This document shows positions 28,920 through 40,212 of a DNA stretch of 64,000 nucleotides, in pieces. The translations under genes and the position numbers were made by a program. Under the pieces are notes generated by a model. That model had not been told where the DNA came from and searched no databases. It was given only the letters and a program-made list of their open reading frames with translations. The stretch is from Bacteroidales bacterium (GTDB taxonomy: Bacteria > Bacteroidota > Bacteroidia > Bacteroidales > UBA932): the NCBI GenBank assembly GCA_029098505.1, contig JAQXOE010000010.1, forward strand, positions 1 to 64,000, read 5' to 3'. Within the stretch, counting starts at the first letter, position 1. The number at the start of each line of letters is the position of its first letter.

Positions 28920-30833
28920 ATGAAAAACATTCGACTGCTGCTTATTTTGATACTCTCTGTTGTCTCTATGACATCAGTCCGTTCTTTCGCACAGAACAAT
29001 AGCCTGAAGATTGACGATTCCTGCTATCCTTCTTTCAGACAAGCGGATTCTCTTGTGGGTACTGACAGGTTTCCGGCTCTGATTCAAGAGTTTGAAAACA
29101 AGGCCCTTTCCGTTGAAGACAAAAAAGCCCAGGTGCTGGTGTATGTCCTTAAACTCAGGGATGCCAAGGCGACTGGACCAGATGAGAAGGTGGATAAGTA
29201 CTATGAAGAACTGAAGGAAGTAGCCAAGAGGCTGGATTATCTCCAGTACTATTTCTACGCCTATCATCTGAAGGCTGTTTATTATTACAACTGCGGCTTC
29301 CAGGCCAAGGCCTATAGAATCAGTGAGGAAATGCTGGATGAAGCAGTGGCTATGGACAATGAATATGGCTGCTGGTTCAGTGCCAGGAACATTGCTGACC
29401 TGTATATGGACAGCTACAAACTATCCAGGGCCAAGGAATACCTGCTTAAGGCGGTTGAGATTTATGAGAATACCGACAATAGGACCATCAAGGTCCAGGC
29501 TATGTCGAAGACCTATATGGACCTGGCTAGGTGTGACGAGCTCGGCACTCCTGATTTTGAGAAGTATTTGGACAAGGCTCTCGCTACAGCCAGGGTTTCT
29601 ACCGATACTCTGACCGTGTATTTCTACAGAGCTTGCAATTCAGTACTGAAAAAGAACTTCGCCGAATACAACAAATACAAGGAAATCTGTCTGAACAACA
29701 CCCAGCTGAAGAGAGTGCGCGCTCAAGCAAGTGTGGACTTTATGATGGCGGACGCAGCTGTAAGTGGCGATTGGGACTACTTCCTTGAGGCCTTGAAGGG
29801 CCTGAACCATCACGAGGATCTTTCATTCGTTACCCAACTGGCTGCAAAGTACGGTAATCTGGATGTGGTCACCGAGTGCTATCAGCGCCATATTATGCTG
29901 ATATACAACTCCCGTGACCACGAAGTCCAGCGTACTATCGAGCAATTGGAGCTCAAGGTGGAGAACGACAAGCTGAACCAGACCATCATACAGCAGAAGG
30001 GGAGGACCAACCGCATCCTGATGGTGACCTCATTGATACTCCTTCTCGCCGCCCTCTTCATCTCCGTAGCCTCCATCTATTACATCAGGAAATTGCGCAG
30101 GATGAGGAAGGAGGCGGAGTCTGCCAACAAGATGAAGACACGCTTCATCCAGAATATGAACCACGAGATCCGCACCCCTCTGAACGCGATTGTGGGCTTC
30201 ACCCAGTTGCTCATTGCCGATGACGAGCTCACTGAAGAGGAGAAGCAGCGCTACGGCCGCTATATCAGCAACAATTCATCCCTGCTGATGATGCTGATTG
30301 ACGACATACTCGACATTTCCGATGTGGACAACGGCCAGTACCGTCTGGCAATAGGCAACTGCAATGTGGAAGAAATCTGCAACAATGCGATGAACACCGT
30401 CGAGACCAGAGTCCCTGCTGGAGTGGAATACCGCTATGAGAAAGGAACACCGGAGGGTTTCGTCATTGAGACTGACGGACGCAGGGTGCAGCAGGTGCTG
30501 ATCAATTTCCTGACCAATTCCTGCAAGCATACGTGCTCCGGAGAGATAGTCCTCGCCTGCAGTCTGGAGGAAAATCTGGGCTCCATCACTTTCTCCGTAC
30601 GCGATACGGGTGGCGGTGTGCCGCTTGAATCTGCCGAAGAGATTTTCAACCGCTTTGCCAAGCTTGACGGTTTCAAGCAGGGCTCGGGCCTCGGCCTGAA
30701 CATCTGCCGCGTAATTGCCGGCAAACTGGGCGGCAGAGTGGACATTGACCGCAATTACGGCCGTTGTGCCGATCCGCAGGCGAAGGGAGCCAGGTTCGTA
30801 TTCATATTGCCATTGACGGCACCAACTGACTAG
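28920..30833 (+). CDS. sensor histidine kinase with TPR-like periplasmic region
   Basis: NHEIRTPLNAIVGFTQLL H-box, NFLTNSCKHT N-box, DTGGGVP, GSGLGLNICR; ORF 28905 trimmed to M at 28920. Confidence 0.88.
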   Translation: MKNIRLLLILILSVVSMTSVRSFAQNNSLKIDDSCYPSFRQADSLVGTDRFPALIQEFENKALSVEDKKAQVLVYVLKLRDAKATGPDEKVDKYYEELKEVAKRLDYLQYYFYAYHLKAVYYYNCGFQAKAYRISEEMLDEAVAMDNEYGCWFSARNIADLYMDSYKLSRAKEYLLKAVEIYENTDNRTIKVQAMSKTYMDLARCDELGTPDFEKYLDKALATARVSTDTLTVYFYRACNSVLKKNFAEYNKYKEICLNNTQLKRVRAQASVDFMMADAAVSGDWDYFLEALKGLNHHEDLSFVTQLAAKYGNLDVVTECYQRHIMLIYNSRDHEVQRTIEQLELKVENDKLNQTIIQQKGRTNRILMVTSLILLLAALFISVASIYYIRKLRRMRKEAESANKMKTRFIQNMNHEIRTPLNAIVGFTQLLIADDELTEEEKQRYGRYISNNSSLLMMLIDDILDISDVDNGQYRLAIGNCNVEEICNNAMNTVETRVPAGVEYRYEKGTPEGFVIETDGRRVQQVLINFLTNSCKHTCSGEIVLACSLEENLGSITFSVRDTGGGVPLESAEEIFNRFAKLDGFKQGSGLGLNICRVIAGKLGGRVDIDRNYGRCADPQAKGARFVFILPLTAPTD

Positions 30834-30836
30834 CGT

Positions 30837-32370
30837 ATGAAGAAAAGGGCAGTGGTATTATTTCTCGTTTTTCTGGCGGGTATCTCGCTGGGGGGCGGGC
30901 GTTTGCATTGCCCAGAACAATCCTTACGAGATAGATGATACCTGTTATCCCGCCTATGTGGAGGCGGAAGCGTTGATCGGCAAGCCTGAATTCGCGGAAT
31001 ATCTGGGCAGGTTCGAGATACTGGCGAAGCTGGCGGAGGACTCGAAGGCATTGACGCTCGCAGATGTGATACGTCTCAAGGATGCGATTCGCCGCGATGA
31101 TCCCTCACTTACCGACTCCTGTCTGGAGCTGGCTCTTAAAAGTTCTCTCGAGTCGGGCTACCTGCAGTATTATTTCTATTCCTACTATCTCGCCGCCATT
31201 TCCTATTTCAACAAGGATATCAAGTCCAGAACTTTCGAGATTCTTGACCATATGCGCGAAGATGCTGAGCTGATGGACAATGACTACGGCCGCTGGTATT
31301 GCTCCGCCACACTCGGGGACTATTATTTGGCCTCGTGCAAGATCGAGCTTGCGAGAAAGCATTTCCAGGAAGCGCTGGATGTCCACGCCAAAACTGACGA
31401 CCCGACTATCAAAAAGCAGCCAACCAGCAGGCTTTATGCCTCTGTAGCATCTACTTACGAGTATGATGCTCCTGAAAGGGACTATAATCTCGACCAGGCC
31501 CTCGCCACTGCATTCTATCCGTCTGACAGCCTGAGGGTTTATTTTTACAGGCTGTGCCAGGCCGCATTGGCCAAGGACGAAAACCAGTATTGCCGCTATA
31601 GGAAACTGTGTGACGACAGCTACTATCTGGACCGTGCCCACCGCAGAGGTTCGAAACTCGTCAATATGACCGACTTGGCCATTGCCGGCAACTGGAAGGA
31701 ATTCTCCAGCCTCAAAAGAGGAGTCTCCAATCTGGAGGACCTGTGCTATCTCTGTTCATTGACAAAGGTCTATGGCAATATCGACGAGTGCGCAAGTATC
31801 TACGACCTGATTCTGCGCAAGGTCAATAATATGAATGACAATGAGATAGGCTCCATTCTTGACGAACTGTCGCTGCAGATGGAAAACAGCAGGCTCAATC
31901 AGCTCACCCTGGACCAGAAGGCCTGGTACAACAGGATACTTGCCCTTACTGTCCTCGTACTACTCATTGCCGCTGTCCTGGTGGCTGTGCTTTCGTATTC
32001 GTATCTGACCAGAATGCGCAAAATCAAGCGCAAAGCGGAGGCCGCCAACAATATGAAGACACGTTTCATCCGCAACATCAATCACGAAATACGCACCCCT
32101 CTGAACGCAATCGTCGGTTTCACGCAGCTGCTGACCTCCGATGACGAACTCAGTGACGAGGACAGATTGCGCTACGGAGGGTATATTGCCGAGAATTCCG
32201 CCATTCTGATGAAGCTGATCGACGAGATCCTGGACGTTTCGTATGCTGAGAATGATGAAAGCATCTTGACCACGAAACGGTACAATGTCGATGAAATGTG
32301 TGCCAATGCTATGCGTGCCGTTGATACCGCAGAGCCGTCGTCACGCGATTCGAATTCCGATATTCATTGA
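30837..32370 (+). pseudogene. tandem paralogue of the histidine kinase: frameshifted after the signal peptide and lacking the HATPase domain
   Basis: ATG at 30837 reads MKKRAVVLFLVFLAGISLGGGRLHC...R*; the correct frame (GVCIAQNNPYEIDDTCYPAYVEAEAL) resumes +1 after G6; ORF stops after AMRAVDTAEPSSRDSNSDIH with no N/G boxes. Confidence 0.8.
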
Positions 32371-32426
32371 ACATCGTGAAATAATTCTTATCTTTACGGC
32401 TTGATGTTCCACTATTTGTAAAGGAA

Positions 32427-33602
32427 ATGAAAAAAAGCAGAATCTTTTGTATCCTGTCACTTCTGGCTTGTGCCACAGGCCTTATCTGGACAGCTCTTTC
32501 TTGTGACCAGACGGATCCCCAGGACCGGGTTGTTCTGGAAATTACTCTTGACAATAATGAACTTCCGGGACAGAAGGCCGTATATCCCCTCCACGTTTCC
32601 GCTGATGGTTCCTGGACCATCACCAAGGACGCTGACTGGCTCAGAGTGTCTCCGAATGAGGGAGTGGGCTCTCAGGATGTCGAGCTCACCGTCCAGGCGA
32701 ACAATTCCAACGCCGACCGTGTCTGCACCCTCGTTATAGAGAACAGCCGTACCAGCTCCAGATGCCGTGTAAAGCAGCTCAAAAGCGGAGAAATTGACGC
32801 ACCGGGCTGGCTTGAGCTTCCTGCGATCAAGAACGATGATGACCATTTCTTCGTCACCCATGATTTCCAGGCCGACGGCAACACTTACAGAAACTATGCT
32901 TACTTCCTCAACAAGGACGGCAAGGTGGCTGAATGGGTGGCATATCCTCTGAATGCCGGCCTCAAGGGCAGTGGCAGCAGGGATGACGCCTGGGGCACTG
33001 AAGAGGCTCCGAATCTTGACCCGAAGGTTTCGAGGGAATATCAGGCCGTACTCCATCACGCATACACCGACAAGAGCAGCTATGGCAGAGGCCATCAGAT
33101 TCCTTCCGCCGACCGTTATCGCGGCAATTCCAACGCAATGACCTACTACGGCACCAATATGACCCCTCAGAGAAAGAACTTCAACCAGGGCATATGGGCT
33201 ACCCTCGAGAACAAGGTCCGCAGCTGGGCCAACCAGTACAGCAAGCCTGATGGCGTGGATACCCTTTACGTGGTGACAGGCTGCTCCCTGGAAGGTGTCA
33301 AGGACTATACCACCGACAATGACGGCAAGAAGATAGCCGTTCCTACAGGTTACTACAAGGCTCTCCTGGCATACAAGAAAGATACAAAATTCGGTGTCAA
33401 CGGCTACAGTTCGATTGCTTTCTACTTCGACCACAAGGATTATCCGAATACTGATGCAGCCATCTTCGAACAGGCTATGACCGTAAACGAACTCGAGAAG
33501 AAGCTCGGAATCGATTTCTTCGCCAATCTTCCTGCATTGATAGGCAGCGAGAACGCCGAGGCTGTCGAGGACCTCGAAGACAACTGGTTCAGAAACAACT
33601 AA
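32427..33602 (+). CDS. secreted DNA/RNA non-specific endonuclease (NUC1-like) with N-terminal BACON domain
   Basis: BACON-like region (VSADGSWTITKDADWLRVSP); YGRGHQIPSADR and YGTNMTPQRKNFNQGIW nuclease motifs. Confidence 0.85.
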   Translation: MKKSRIFCILSLLACATGLIWTALSCDQTDPQDRVVLEITLDNNELPGQKAVYPLHVSADGSWTITKDADWLRVSPNEGVGSQDVELTVQANNSNADRVCTLVIENSRTSSRCRVKQLKSGEIDAPGWLELPAIKNDDDHFFVTHDFQADGNTYRNYAYFLNKDGKVAEWVAYPLNAGLKGSGSRDDAWGTEEAPNLDPKVSREYQAVLHHAYTDKSSYGRGHQIPSADRYRGNSNAMTYYGTNMTPQRKNFNQGIWATLENKVRSWANQYSKPDGVDTLYVVTGCSLEGVKDYTTDNDGKKIAVPTGYYKALLAYKKDTKFGVNGYSSIAFYFDHKDYPNTDAAIFEQAMTVNELEKKLGIDFFANLPALIGSENAEAVEDLEDNWFRNN

Positions 33603-33608
33603 AAGAAT

Positions 33609-35627
33609 ATGAAAAAAATACTTTATTGCGCAGCAGCGGTACTGGCTATGACTGCATGTACTAACAAACAGACTACCAATCCTTTCCTTGAAGATTGGAC
33701 CACTCCGTACGGAATTCCTCCGTTCGACAGGATTCAGATGAGCGACTACCTTCCTGCCATCAAGGCGGGTATCGAGCAGCAGAGCGCTGAGATAGAGGCG
33801 ATTATCACCAACACCGAGACTCCTGACTTCGACAATGTCATTGGAGCATTGGATCTTTCTGGAGAAATCCTCGGCAAGGTTCAGGGAGTGCTTTTCAACC
33901 TCTCCGAGACTGAGAACAGTCCCGAGATGGAGGCACTCATCGAGGAGGTTACCCCTATCCTTTCGGAGCACAGCGACAACATCTATATGAACAAGGACCT
34001 CTTCAAGAAGGTTGAAGCCGTCTACAATGCTGACCAGTCGGGACTTACACGAGAGCAGCAGATGGTTCTCAAGAAGACCTACGACGCCTTCTACCGTAAC
34101 GGCATCGCCCTCGACGAAGAGAAGCAGGCCCGTCTCCGCGAAATCAATACAGAAATGTCCCTCAAGGAGAACAAGCTCAGCAGCAATATCCTCGCAGAGA
34201 ACAATGCCTTCAAGGAAAAATATGGAGTGGCCATTTCAGCCTATCCTACCGCAATGACCACAACTGAGGACAGATCACTGCGCGAGGAGATGTTCAAGGC
34301 TTATTCAAGCCGTTGCCACAATGGCAATGAGTACGACAACCGCCAGCTCTTCCTCGAGTTGATGGCTCTCCGCATCGAGAAGGCCAACATTATGGGTTAC
34401 GAGACCCCTGCGGACTTCATCCTCGAGCCTAAGATGGCTCACGATGCTGCCACTGTTGAGGCTTTCCTCTCTGATATTATGGCCGCTTCCGTAAAGAAGG
34501 CGAAGGGAGAAATCGTTGATATGCAGAAGGTTATGGATAAGGATATAGCTGCCGGAATCCTCCCTTCAGGTTCAAGAATCAAGCCTTGGGACTGGTGGTA
34601 CTATGCCGAGAAGGTGCGCAAGGAAAAGTACGACCTTGACGAGGAACTCACCAAGCCATACTTTGAAATGGAGAACGTGAAGAAGGGTGTCTTCGAATGC
34701 GCTCATATGCTTTATGGGGTAAACTTCGAGAAGCTTGAGGACGTCCCTTCATACAATGATGTCACCGAGACCTACAAGCTCACATACGATGACGGTTCGC
34801 TCATAGGAATCTTCATCTGCGACTACTTCCCTCGCGACAGCAAGAGAGGCGGTGCATGGATGAACAATTTCCGCGACCAGTACAGGGATGCCCAGGGCAA
34901 TGACGTCCGCCCTATCATTGTCAATGTCGGCAATTTCAGCTCTCCTGACGAGAACGGCATCGCCCTTCTCACTGTCGATGAGGTGCAGACCGCCTTCCAC
35001 GAGTTCGGACACGCTCTCCACGGATTGCTCAGCAAGTGCAATTACAAGTCAGTCAGCGGAACCAGCGTACAGCGCGACTTCGTGGAGACCTTCTCCCAGT
35101 TCAATGAAAACTGGGCCTTCCAGCCTGAACTCCTGGCCAAGTATGCCAAGCATTATCAGACAGGTGAGCTTATTCCTGAAGATCTGGTCAAGAAAATCAA
35201 CAATGCCCTTAAGTTCAATCAGGGCTTTATGACCACTGAACTTACAGCCGCTTCAATACTCGATATGAAATGGCACGAGCTCTCAAGTGTCGAGGGCATA
35301 GATGTGGATGCTTTCGAGGCTGAGGCTTGCAAGGAAATGGGACTCATTGACGAGATTATTCCGAGATATCGCACCACCTATTTCAATCATATTTTCTCAA
35401 GCGGCTATTCAGCAGGCTATTACGGTTATCTCTGGGCTGAAGTGCTCGACAAGGACGCTTTCCAGGCTTTTGAGGATAATGGCGTTTGGGACCTCGAACT
35501 TGCAAAGAAGTTCAAGGAGACCTTCCTCGAGAAGGGCGGTAGCGAGGAGGCAATGATCCTCTATCACCAGTTCCGTGGCCAGGATCCCGACACAGCTCCT
35601 ATGCTTCGCGGACGCGGCTTGCTTTGA
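33609..35627 (+). CDS. M3 family metallopeptidase (peptidyl-dipeptidase-like lipoprotein)
   Basis: HEFGHALHG zinc motif; 672 aa; lipobox. Confidence 0.93.
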   Translation: MKKILYCAAAVLAMTACTNKQTTNPFLEDWTTPYGIPPFDRIQMSDYLPAIKAGIEQQSAEIEAIITNTETPDFDNVIGALDLSGEILGKVQGVLFNLSETENSPEMEALIEEVTPILSEHSDNIYMNKDLFKKVEAVYNADQSGLTREQQMVLKKTYDAFYRNGIALDEEKQARLREINTEMSLKENKLSSNILAENNAFKEKYGVAISAYPTAMTTTEDRSLREEMFKAYSSRCHNGNEYDNRQLFLELMALRIEKANIMGYETPADFILEPKMAHDAATVEAFLSDIMAASVKKAKGEIVDMQKVMDKDIAAGILPSGSRIKPWDWWYYAEKVRKEKYDLDEELTKPYFEMENVKKGVFECAHMLYGVNFEKLEDVPSYNDVTETYKLTYDDGSLIGIFICDYFPRDSKRGGAWMNNFRDQYRDAQGNDVRPIIVNVGNFSSPDENGIALLTVDEVQTAFHEFGHALHGLLSKCNYKSVSGTSVQRDFVETFSQFNENWAFQPELLAKYAKHYQTGELIPEDLVKKINNALKFNQGFMTTELTAASILDMKWHELSSVEGIDVDAFEAEACKEMGLIDEIIPRYRTTYFNHIFSSGYSAGYYGYLWAEVLDKDAFQAFEDNGVWDLELAKKFKETFLEKGGSEEAMILYHQFRGQDPDTAPMLRGRGLL

Positions 35628-35684
35628 TGCCGGGGGATAATTAATCGACAATAGACAAAATATAATAAACATTAGATACAAGAA

Positions 35685-37205
35685 ATGGACAAAAAAGTAC
35701 TTTTGATGATTCTCGATGGTTGGGGAGAGGGCAGACAGGATAAATCCAACGTAATCTATACCCAGGGAGCTCCTTTTATCGAGAAGCTTCGCAAGACCTA
35801 TCCTTGCAGCAAGCTTCATGCTTGCGGCGAATATGTAGGACTTCCTGACGGACAGATGGGAAATTCTGAAGTTGGACATATGAACCTCGGCGCCGGCCGA
35901 ACCGTATATCAGGACCTCGTAAAGATCAATATAGCTTGTCGCGACCATAAGCTTCTGGAAAACAAGGAGATAGCCGAAGCTTACCGCTATGTGAAGGCCA
36001 GTGGCAAGAAGCTCCACTTTATGGGCCTCGCTTCAATGGGTGGCGTGCACTCTTCACTTACTCACCTCTATGAGTTCCTCCGTGTAGCCAAGGAGGAGGG
36101 CCTCGAGAAGGTTTACGTACATTGCTTTATGGACGGACGCGACACCGACCCGCGCTCAGGCAAGGGCTTCCTCGAGGATATCGAGAAGCATATGGCAGAG
36201 AGCACAGGCAAGATTGCCACAGTCTGCGGCCGTTTCTATGCAATGGACAGGGACAAGAGATGGGAGCGCGTCAAGGAAGCCTATGATATGCTCGTTGAGG
36301 GCAAGGGCAATACCGCAGCCTCTGCTATCGAGGCCATCGAGGCTTCATATGCTGCCGATGTGACAGACGAGTTCGTAAAGCCTTGCGTAATCACCGAGAA
36401 CGGACAGCCAATTGCTACAATCGAGGAGGGAGACGCTGTCATCTTCTTCAATTTCCGCAATGACCGTGCTCGCGAGATAACCGCCGCCCTTACCCAGACC
36501 GATATGCCTGAGGCTGGAATGCACACCATTCCGCTTCATTATTGCACACTCACTCCTTACGATGCATCATTCACCGGTCTGCACATCCTCTTTGACAAGG
36601 AAATTGTGACCGACACCCTTGGAGAGACCGTTTCTAAGGCGGGCAAAAAGCAGCTCCGCATCGCTGAAACCGAAAAATATGCTCACGTAACCTTCTTCTT
36701 CAACGGCGGCGGAGAGCAGCCTTTCGAGAACGAGAGCCGTATACTCGTGAACTCACCAAAGGTTCCTACCTATGACCTCAAGCCGGAGATGAGCGCACTT
36801 GAAGTGACTGACAAACTGCTTGCGGCAATACGCTCCGAGGAGCAGGATCTCATCATCCTTAACTATGCCAATGGCGATATGATAGGCCATACCGGTGTGT
36901 ACAGTGCCATCCGTTGTGCAGTATCCTGCATCGACGGCTGTGTAGAAACCGTTGTTGGTGCAGCCATTGAGCACGGCTATACCGTCCTTATCACCGCCGA
37001 TCACGGAAACGCCGACTACGCACTCAATGAGGACGGAACACCTAATACCGCCCATTCTCTCAACGACGTGCCGTTCATCGTTGTCAATGCCGGTGAGGAG
37101 GTCAAGAGCGTGAAGGACGGAGCCCTCTGCAATGTGGCACCTACCATCCTCAAGCTTATGGGTATCGCTCAGCCTGAGGCAATGACAGCAGAACCTCTTG
37201 TATAA
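35685..37205 (+). CDS. gpmI: 2,3-bisphosphoglycerate-independent phosphoglycerate mutase
   Basis: [47 protein letters not shown]. Confidence 0.97.
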   Translation: MDKKVLLMILDGWGEGRQDKSNVIYTQGAPFIEKLRKTYPCSKLHACGEYVGLPDGQMGNSEVGHMNLGAGRTVYQDLVKINIACRDHKLLENKEIAEAYRYVKASGKKLHFMGLASMGGVHSSLTHLYEFLRVAKEEGLEKVYVHCFMDGRDTDPRSGKGFLEDIEKHMAESTGKIATVCGRFYAMDRDKRWERVKEAYDMLVEGKGNTAASAIEAIEASYAADVTDEFVKPCVITENGQPIATIEEGDAVIFFNFRNDRAREITAALTQTDMPEAGMHTIPLHYCTLTPYDASFTGLHILFDKEIVTDTLGETVSKAGKKQLRIAETEKYAHVTFFFNGGGEQPFENESRILVNSPKVPTYDLKPEMSALEVTDKLLAAIRSEEQDLIILNYANGDMIGHTGVYSAIRCAVSCIDGCVETVVGAAIEHGYTVLITADHGNADYALNEDGTPNTAHSLNDVPFIVVNAGEEVKSVKDGALCNVAPTILKLMGIAQPEAMTAEPLV

Positions 37206-37227
37206 TTCAGCAACAAAGCAGAAGCGA

Positions 37228-38190
37228 ATGATTTCTCAGCCGCTGAGATTCCGCCCCATACTGAAGACTCTGGTTTGGGGCGGTGATAAAATAGCTGCCT
37301 TCAAGGGCATACAAAGTGACAGTTCCCATATAGGCGAAAGCTGGGAACTGTCTGCCATTAAGGGCAGTGAGACTGTGGTTGTTGAAGGGGAATATGCTGG
37401 CCTGGACATACCCAAACTATCTGCACTTTTCGGGGAGGACTTCCTTGGCAAGCACGTTGTCGAAAAGTATGGGTGTGAGTTTCCCTTGCTGGTGAAATTC
37501 ATTGATGCTGCCAGCGACCTCAGCGTCCAGGTTCATCCTGATGACGCATTGGCTTTGCAGCGTTGTGGAAAGAGGGGCAAATCGGAGCTGTGGTATGTGC
37601 TCGAAGCTGCAGAAGGCGCCAGGCTTCTGTCCGGTCTCTCGAAGGAGTTCAGCAAGGAACGTTATGACCAAATCGCGGGCGGTCCGGAGATAATGGACTA
37701 CCTATGCCAGCATATTGTCAGCGAGGGAGATGTGTTCTTCCTTCCTGCCGGCCGTATCCATTCTATAGGAAAGGGCTGTTTCGTTTTGGAGATTCAGCAA
37801 TCTTCCGACATTACGTACAGGATTTATGATTACGGCAGGCCCGGTTTGGACGGCCGTCCTCGTGAACTTCATACAGCAGAGGCCAGAGATGCGATAGATT
37901 ATCGCCTTTACCCTGATTATAAGCTTGATTATCAGAGAACTGAGAATCAGGAGAACGTACTTGTCTCCTGTCCTCATTTTACCAGCTCCTTCTTCAAGCT
38001 GACCCGGACTGTGACCAAGTCCGTATGTGAGCTGGACTCCTTTGTGATAGCAGTCTGTGCGGAAGGGGAGGGCAGCGTAAACGGTCTCGCTGTAAGAGCT
38101 GGAGAGAGTCTCCTCATACCGGCTTGTGCGGAAAGGCTTGTAATGAGCCCCGGCAGCCGTGGGATGACGATACTTACTGCCAATTGTTGA
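37228..38190 (+). CDS. manA: mannose-6-phosphate isomerase, class I
   Basis: ESWELSA, LLVKFIDAASDLSVQVHPDD, IQQSSDITYRIYDYGR. Confidence 0.93.
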   Translation: MISQPLRFRPILKTLVWGGDKIAAFKGIQSDSSHIGESWELSAIKGSETVVVEGEYAGLDIPKLSALFGEDFLGKHVVEKYGCEFPLLVKFIDAASDLSVQVHPDDALALQRCGKRGKSELWYVLEAAEGARLLSGLSKEFSKERYDQIAGGPEIMDYLCQHIVSEGDVFFLPAGRIHSIGKGCFVLEIQQSSDITYRIYDYGRPGLDGRPRELHTAEARDAIDYRLYPDYKLDYQRTENQENVLVSCPHFTSSFFKLTRTVTKSVCELDSFVIAVCAEGEGSVNGLAVRAGESLLIPACAERLVMSPGSRGMTILTANC

Positions 38191-38212
38191 CATTGACATA
38201 ATAAGCAATAGT

Positions 38213-40189
38213 ATGAAAATCAGGATGATAACAGTGAGCGCATTGCTCTTGACCGCTATTTTGGCGGATGCCCAGCGCCCAATGAAGGCTCCTGCGGGAG
38301 GCAAAAGAATCAGCAATGAGCTGATAGGGATTTTCTTCGAGGATATCAGCTATGCGGCTGATGGTGGGCTCAATGCCCAGCTCGTACAGAACGCTTCCTT
38401 TGAGTACAGCCTTTCCGAGCAGGATGGTTGGGGACCGGGCACAATGTGGAGCGTAGCCCATCCGGGACATGCCATAGGACAGCTCGAGATACGTCAGCAG
38501 AATCCGCTCCATCCTGACAATCCTACTTATATGCACATCCAGGTCGAGCGTTTGCGCCACTATTCTGACTATGACGGACGCCTTGGTTATGGCCTTCAGA
38601 ATGCAGGCTGGGAGGGAATGAATGTGAAGGAAGGGGAGGGATATGATTTCTCAGCCTTTCTGCGCAATTCCGATGCCTCTCCGAAAAGCATTGAGGTCGT
38701 TCTGCTCGACCCTTCGAAGCCTACTCAGCCTCTTGCACTCTCCAAACTTGAATGCAGATCAAGCAGTTGGGAGAGATTGGAGTGCTCGCTCGTTCCTGAG
38801 AGCAGCTGCAGCAATGCGCTTCTTCAAGTGCTCGTGCAGAGCGAAGGCGGCATTGACATTGACAATGTATCCCTGATTCCTCGAGATACTTATCACGGAC
38901 ACGGCCTGCGCCGCGATCTGGCTGAGGCTCTCGAGGCCTTGAACCCCAAATTCATGCGCTTCCCTGGCGGCTGTGTCGTTCACGGCGGTCCGGATGGCTT
39001 CGCTGCTACCTACCGTTGGAAAAGCACTGTCGGTCCTAAGGAGCAGAGGAAGGGCATTAAGAATCCTTGGGGCTATCACCAGTCAATGGAGCTGGGCTAC
39101 TTCGAGTATTTCCAGCTCTGCGAAGATATGGGAATGGAGCCCGTTCCGATATTGCCTTGCGGATTGAGCTGTCAGGGCGCGGGAGGAGCTTGGGGGCTTC
39201 CGGAACAAGCGCAGGAGGCCGTACCTATGTCCGAGATGGATGAATGGGTGGAGGATGCATTGGACCTCATTGAGTGGGCCAATGGCTCTGTTGACAGTGA
39301 ATGGGGCTCTGTGAGAGCAGCTGCCGGTCATCCGGAGCCGTTCAATCTCAAGTACTTGGGTATTGGCAATGAGGAAAAGATAACACCCGAATTCGAGGAG
39401 CGCTTCCGCTATATGTATGAGAGAATCAGCGCTGCTCATCCTGAAATCGTCATAATAGGGACCGCCGGTCCGGGTTCGCATCAGGGCAATACGGATTATG
39501 ACAATGCCTGGAGTTTCGCCAATGAGCTTGGCCTTCCTGTCATCGATGAACACTATTACGAGCCTCGCGAGTACTTCCAGAACAGCCGCCAGTACGACAG
39601 CTATCCGCGCAATCGCAAAACCAAAGTCTATCTGGGCGAATACGCCTCCAAGGACAAGAAACTCGTCGATGCCCTGTCTGAAGCGCTCTATCTGCTTCAT
39701 GTTGAGCGCAATGCCGATATTGTCATAATGACTTCCTATGCTCCTCTCTTCTGCCGCAAGGGCACTCATAACTGGGACCCTAATCTCATCTATTTCGACA
39801 ACGAGAGAGTCATTCCGAGCTGCAGCTATTATGTCCAGCAGCTTTTCGGCAATTCCTCAGGCGATTATTACTACGGGGATTGCGTTGAAATTAAGGACAA
39901 GACCGCGCTTCAGGAGCAGTCAGTAGTTCTTAATACGGCTACGAGGGAGCTTTTTGTGAAGATATGCAATGCTTCTTCTGAAGCTAAGGAGTGCAGTGTC
40001 GACCTTCGTCGCTTCAATGGTCTGGCTCCAACTGCCGAACTGACTGTCCTGAGCGGTGACCCTATGGCTGAAAACAATTTCGAACAGCAGCCTGTTGCTC
40101 CAAGGCAGGAAGAGCTGGGCATACAAAAGAAAATGTCCCTTACTGTCGAAGCCAATAGCCTGATAATGATCAGGATAGCTCTGAAGTAG
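38213..40189 (+). CDS. GH51-type alpha-L-arabinofuranosidase
   Basis: ISNELIGIFFEDISYAADGGLNAQLVQNASFE, YLGIGNEE acid/base, KVYLGEYAS nucleophile region. Confidence 0.93.
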   Translation: MKIRMITVSALLLTAILADAQRPMKAPAGGKRISNELIGIFFEDISYAADGGLNAQLVQNASFEYSLSEQDGWGPGTMWSVAHPGHAIGQLEIRQQNPLHPDNPTYMHIQVERLRHYSDYDGRLGYGLQNAGWEGMNVKEGEGYDFSAFLRNSDASPKSIEVVLLDPSKPTQPLALSKLECRSSSWERLECSLVPESSCSNALLQVLVQSEGGIDIDNVSLIPRDTYHGHGLRRDLAEALEALNPKFMRFPGGCVVHGGPDGFAATYRWKSTVGPKEQRKGIKNPWGYHQSMELGYFEYFQLCEDMGMEPVPILPCGLSCQGAGGAWGLPEQAQEAVPMSEMDEWVEDALDLIEWANGSVDSEWGSVRAAAGHPEPFNLKYLGIGNEEKITPEFEERFRYMYERISAAHPEIVIIGTAGPGSHQGNTDYDNAWSFANELGLPVIDEHYYEPREYFQNSRQYDSYPRNRKTKVYLGEYASKDKKLVDALSEALYLLHVERNADIVIMTSYAPLFCRKGTHNWDPNLIYFDNERVIPSCSYYVQQLFGNSSGDYYYGDCVEIKDKTALQEQSVVLNTATRELFVKICNASSEAKECSVDLRRFNGLAPTAELTVLSGDPMAENNFEQQPVAPRQEELGIQKKMSLTVEANSLIMIRIALK

Positions 40190-40212
40190 GGGACTTGTGG
40201 GGTTTGGACCGC

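Noticed and set aside
32457-33971. 504-aa minus-strand ORF
   Set aside because: Antisense to the nuclease and M3 peptidase genes, whose frames have clear motifs; long antisense ORFs are common at this codon bias.
35630-35684. GGGGGATAA...GACAATAGACAAA near gpmI as a fifth copy of the palindromic element
   Set aside because: Only short words match; no paired palindrome, no TGATACACA boxes and no right terminus.
35409-36017. 202-aa minus-strand ORF
   Set aside because: Antisense to the end of the M3 peptidase and start of gpmI, both confidently identified.
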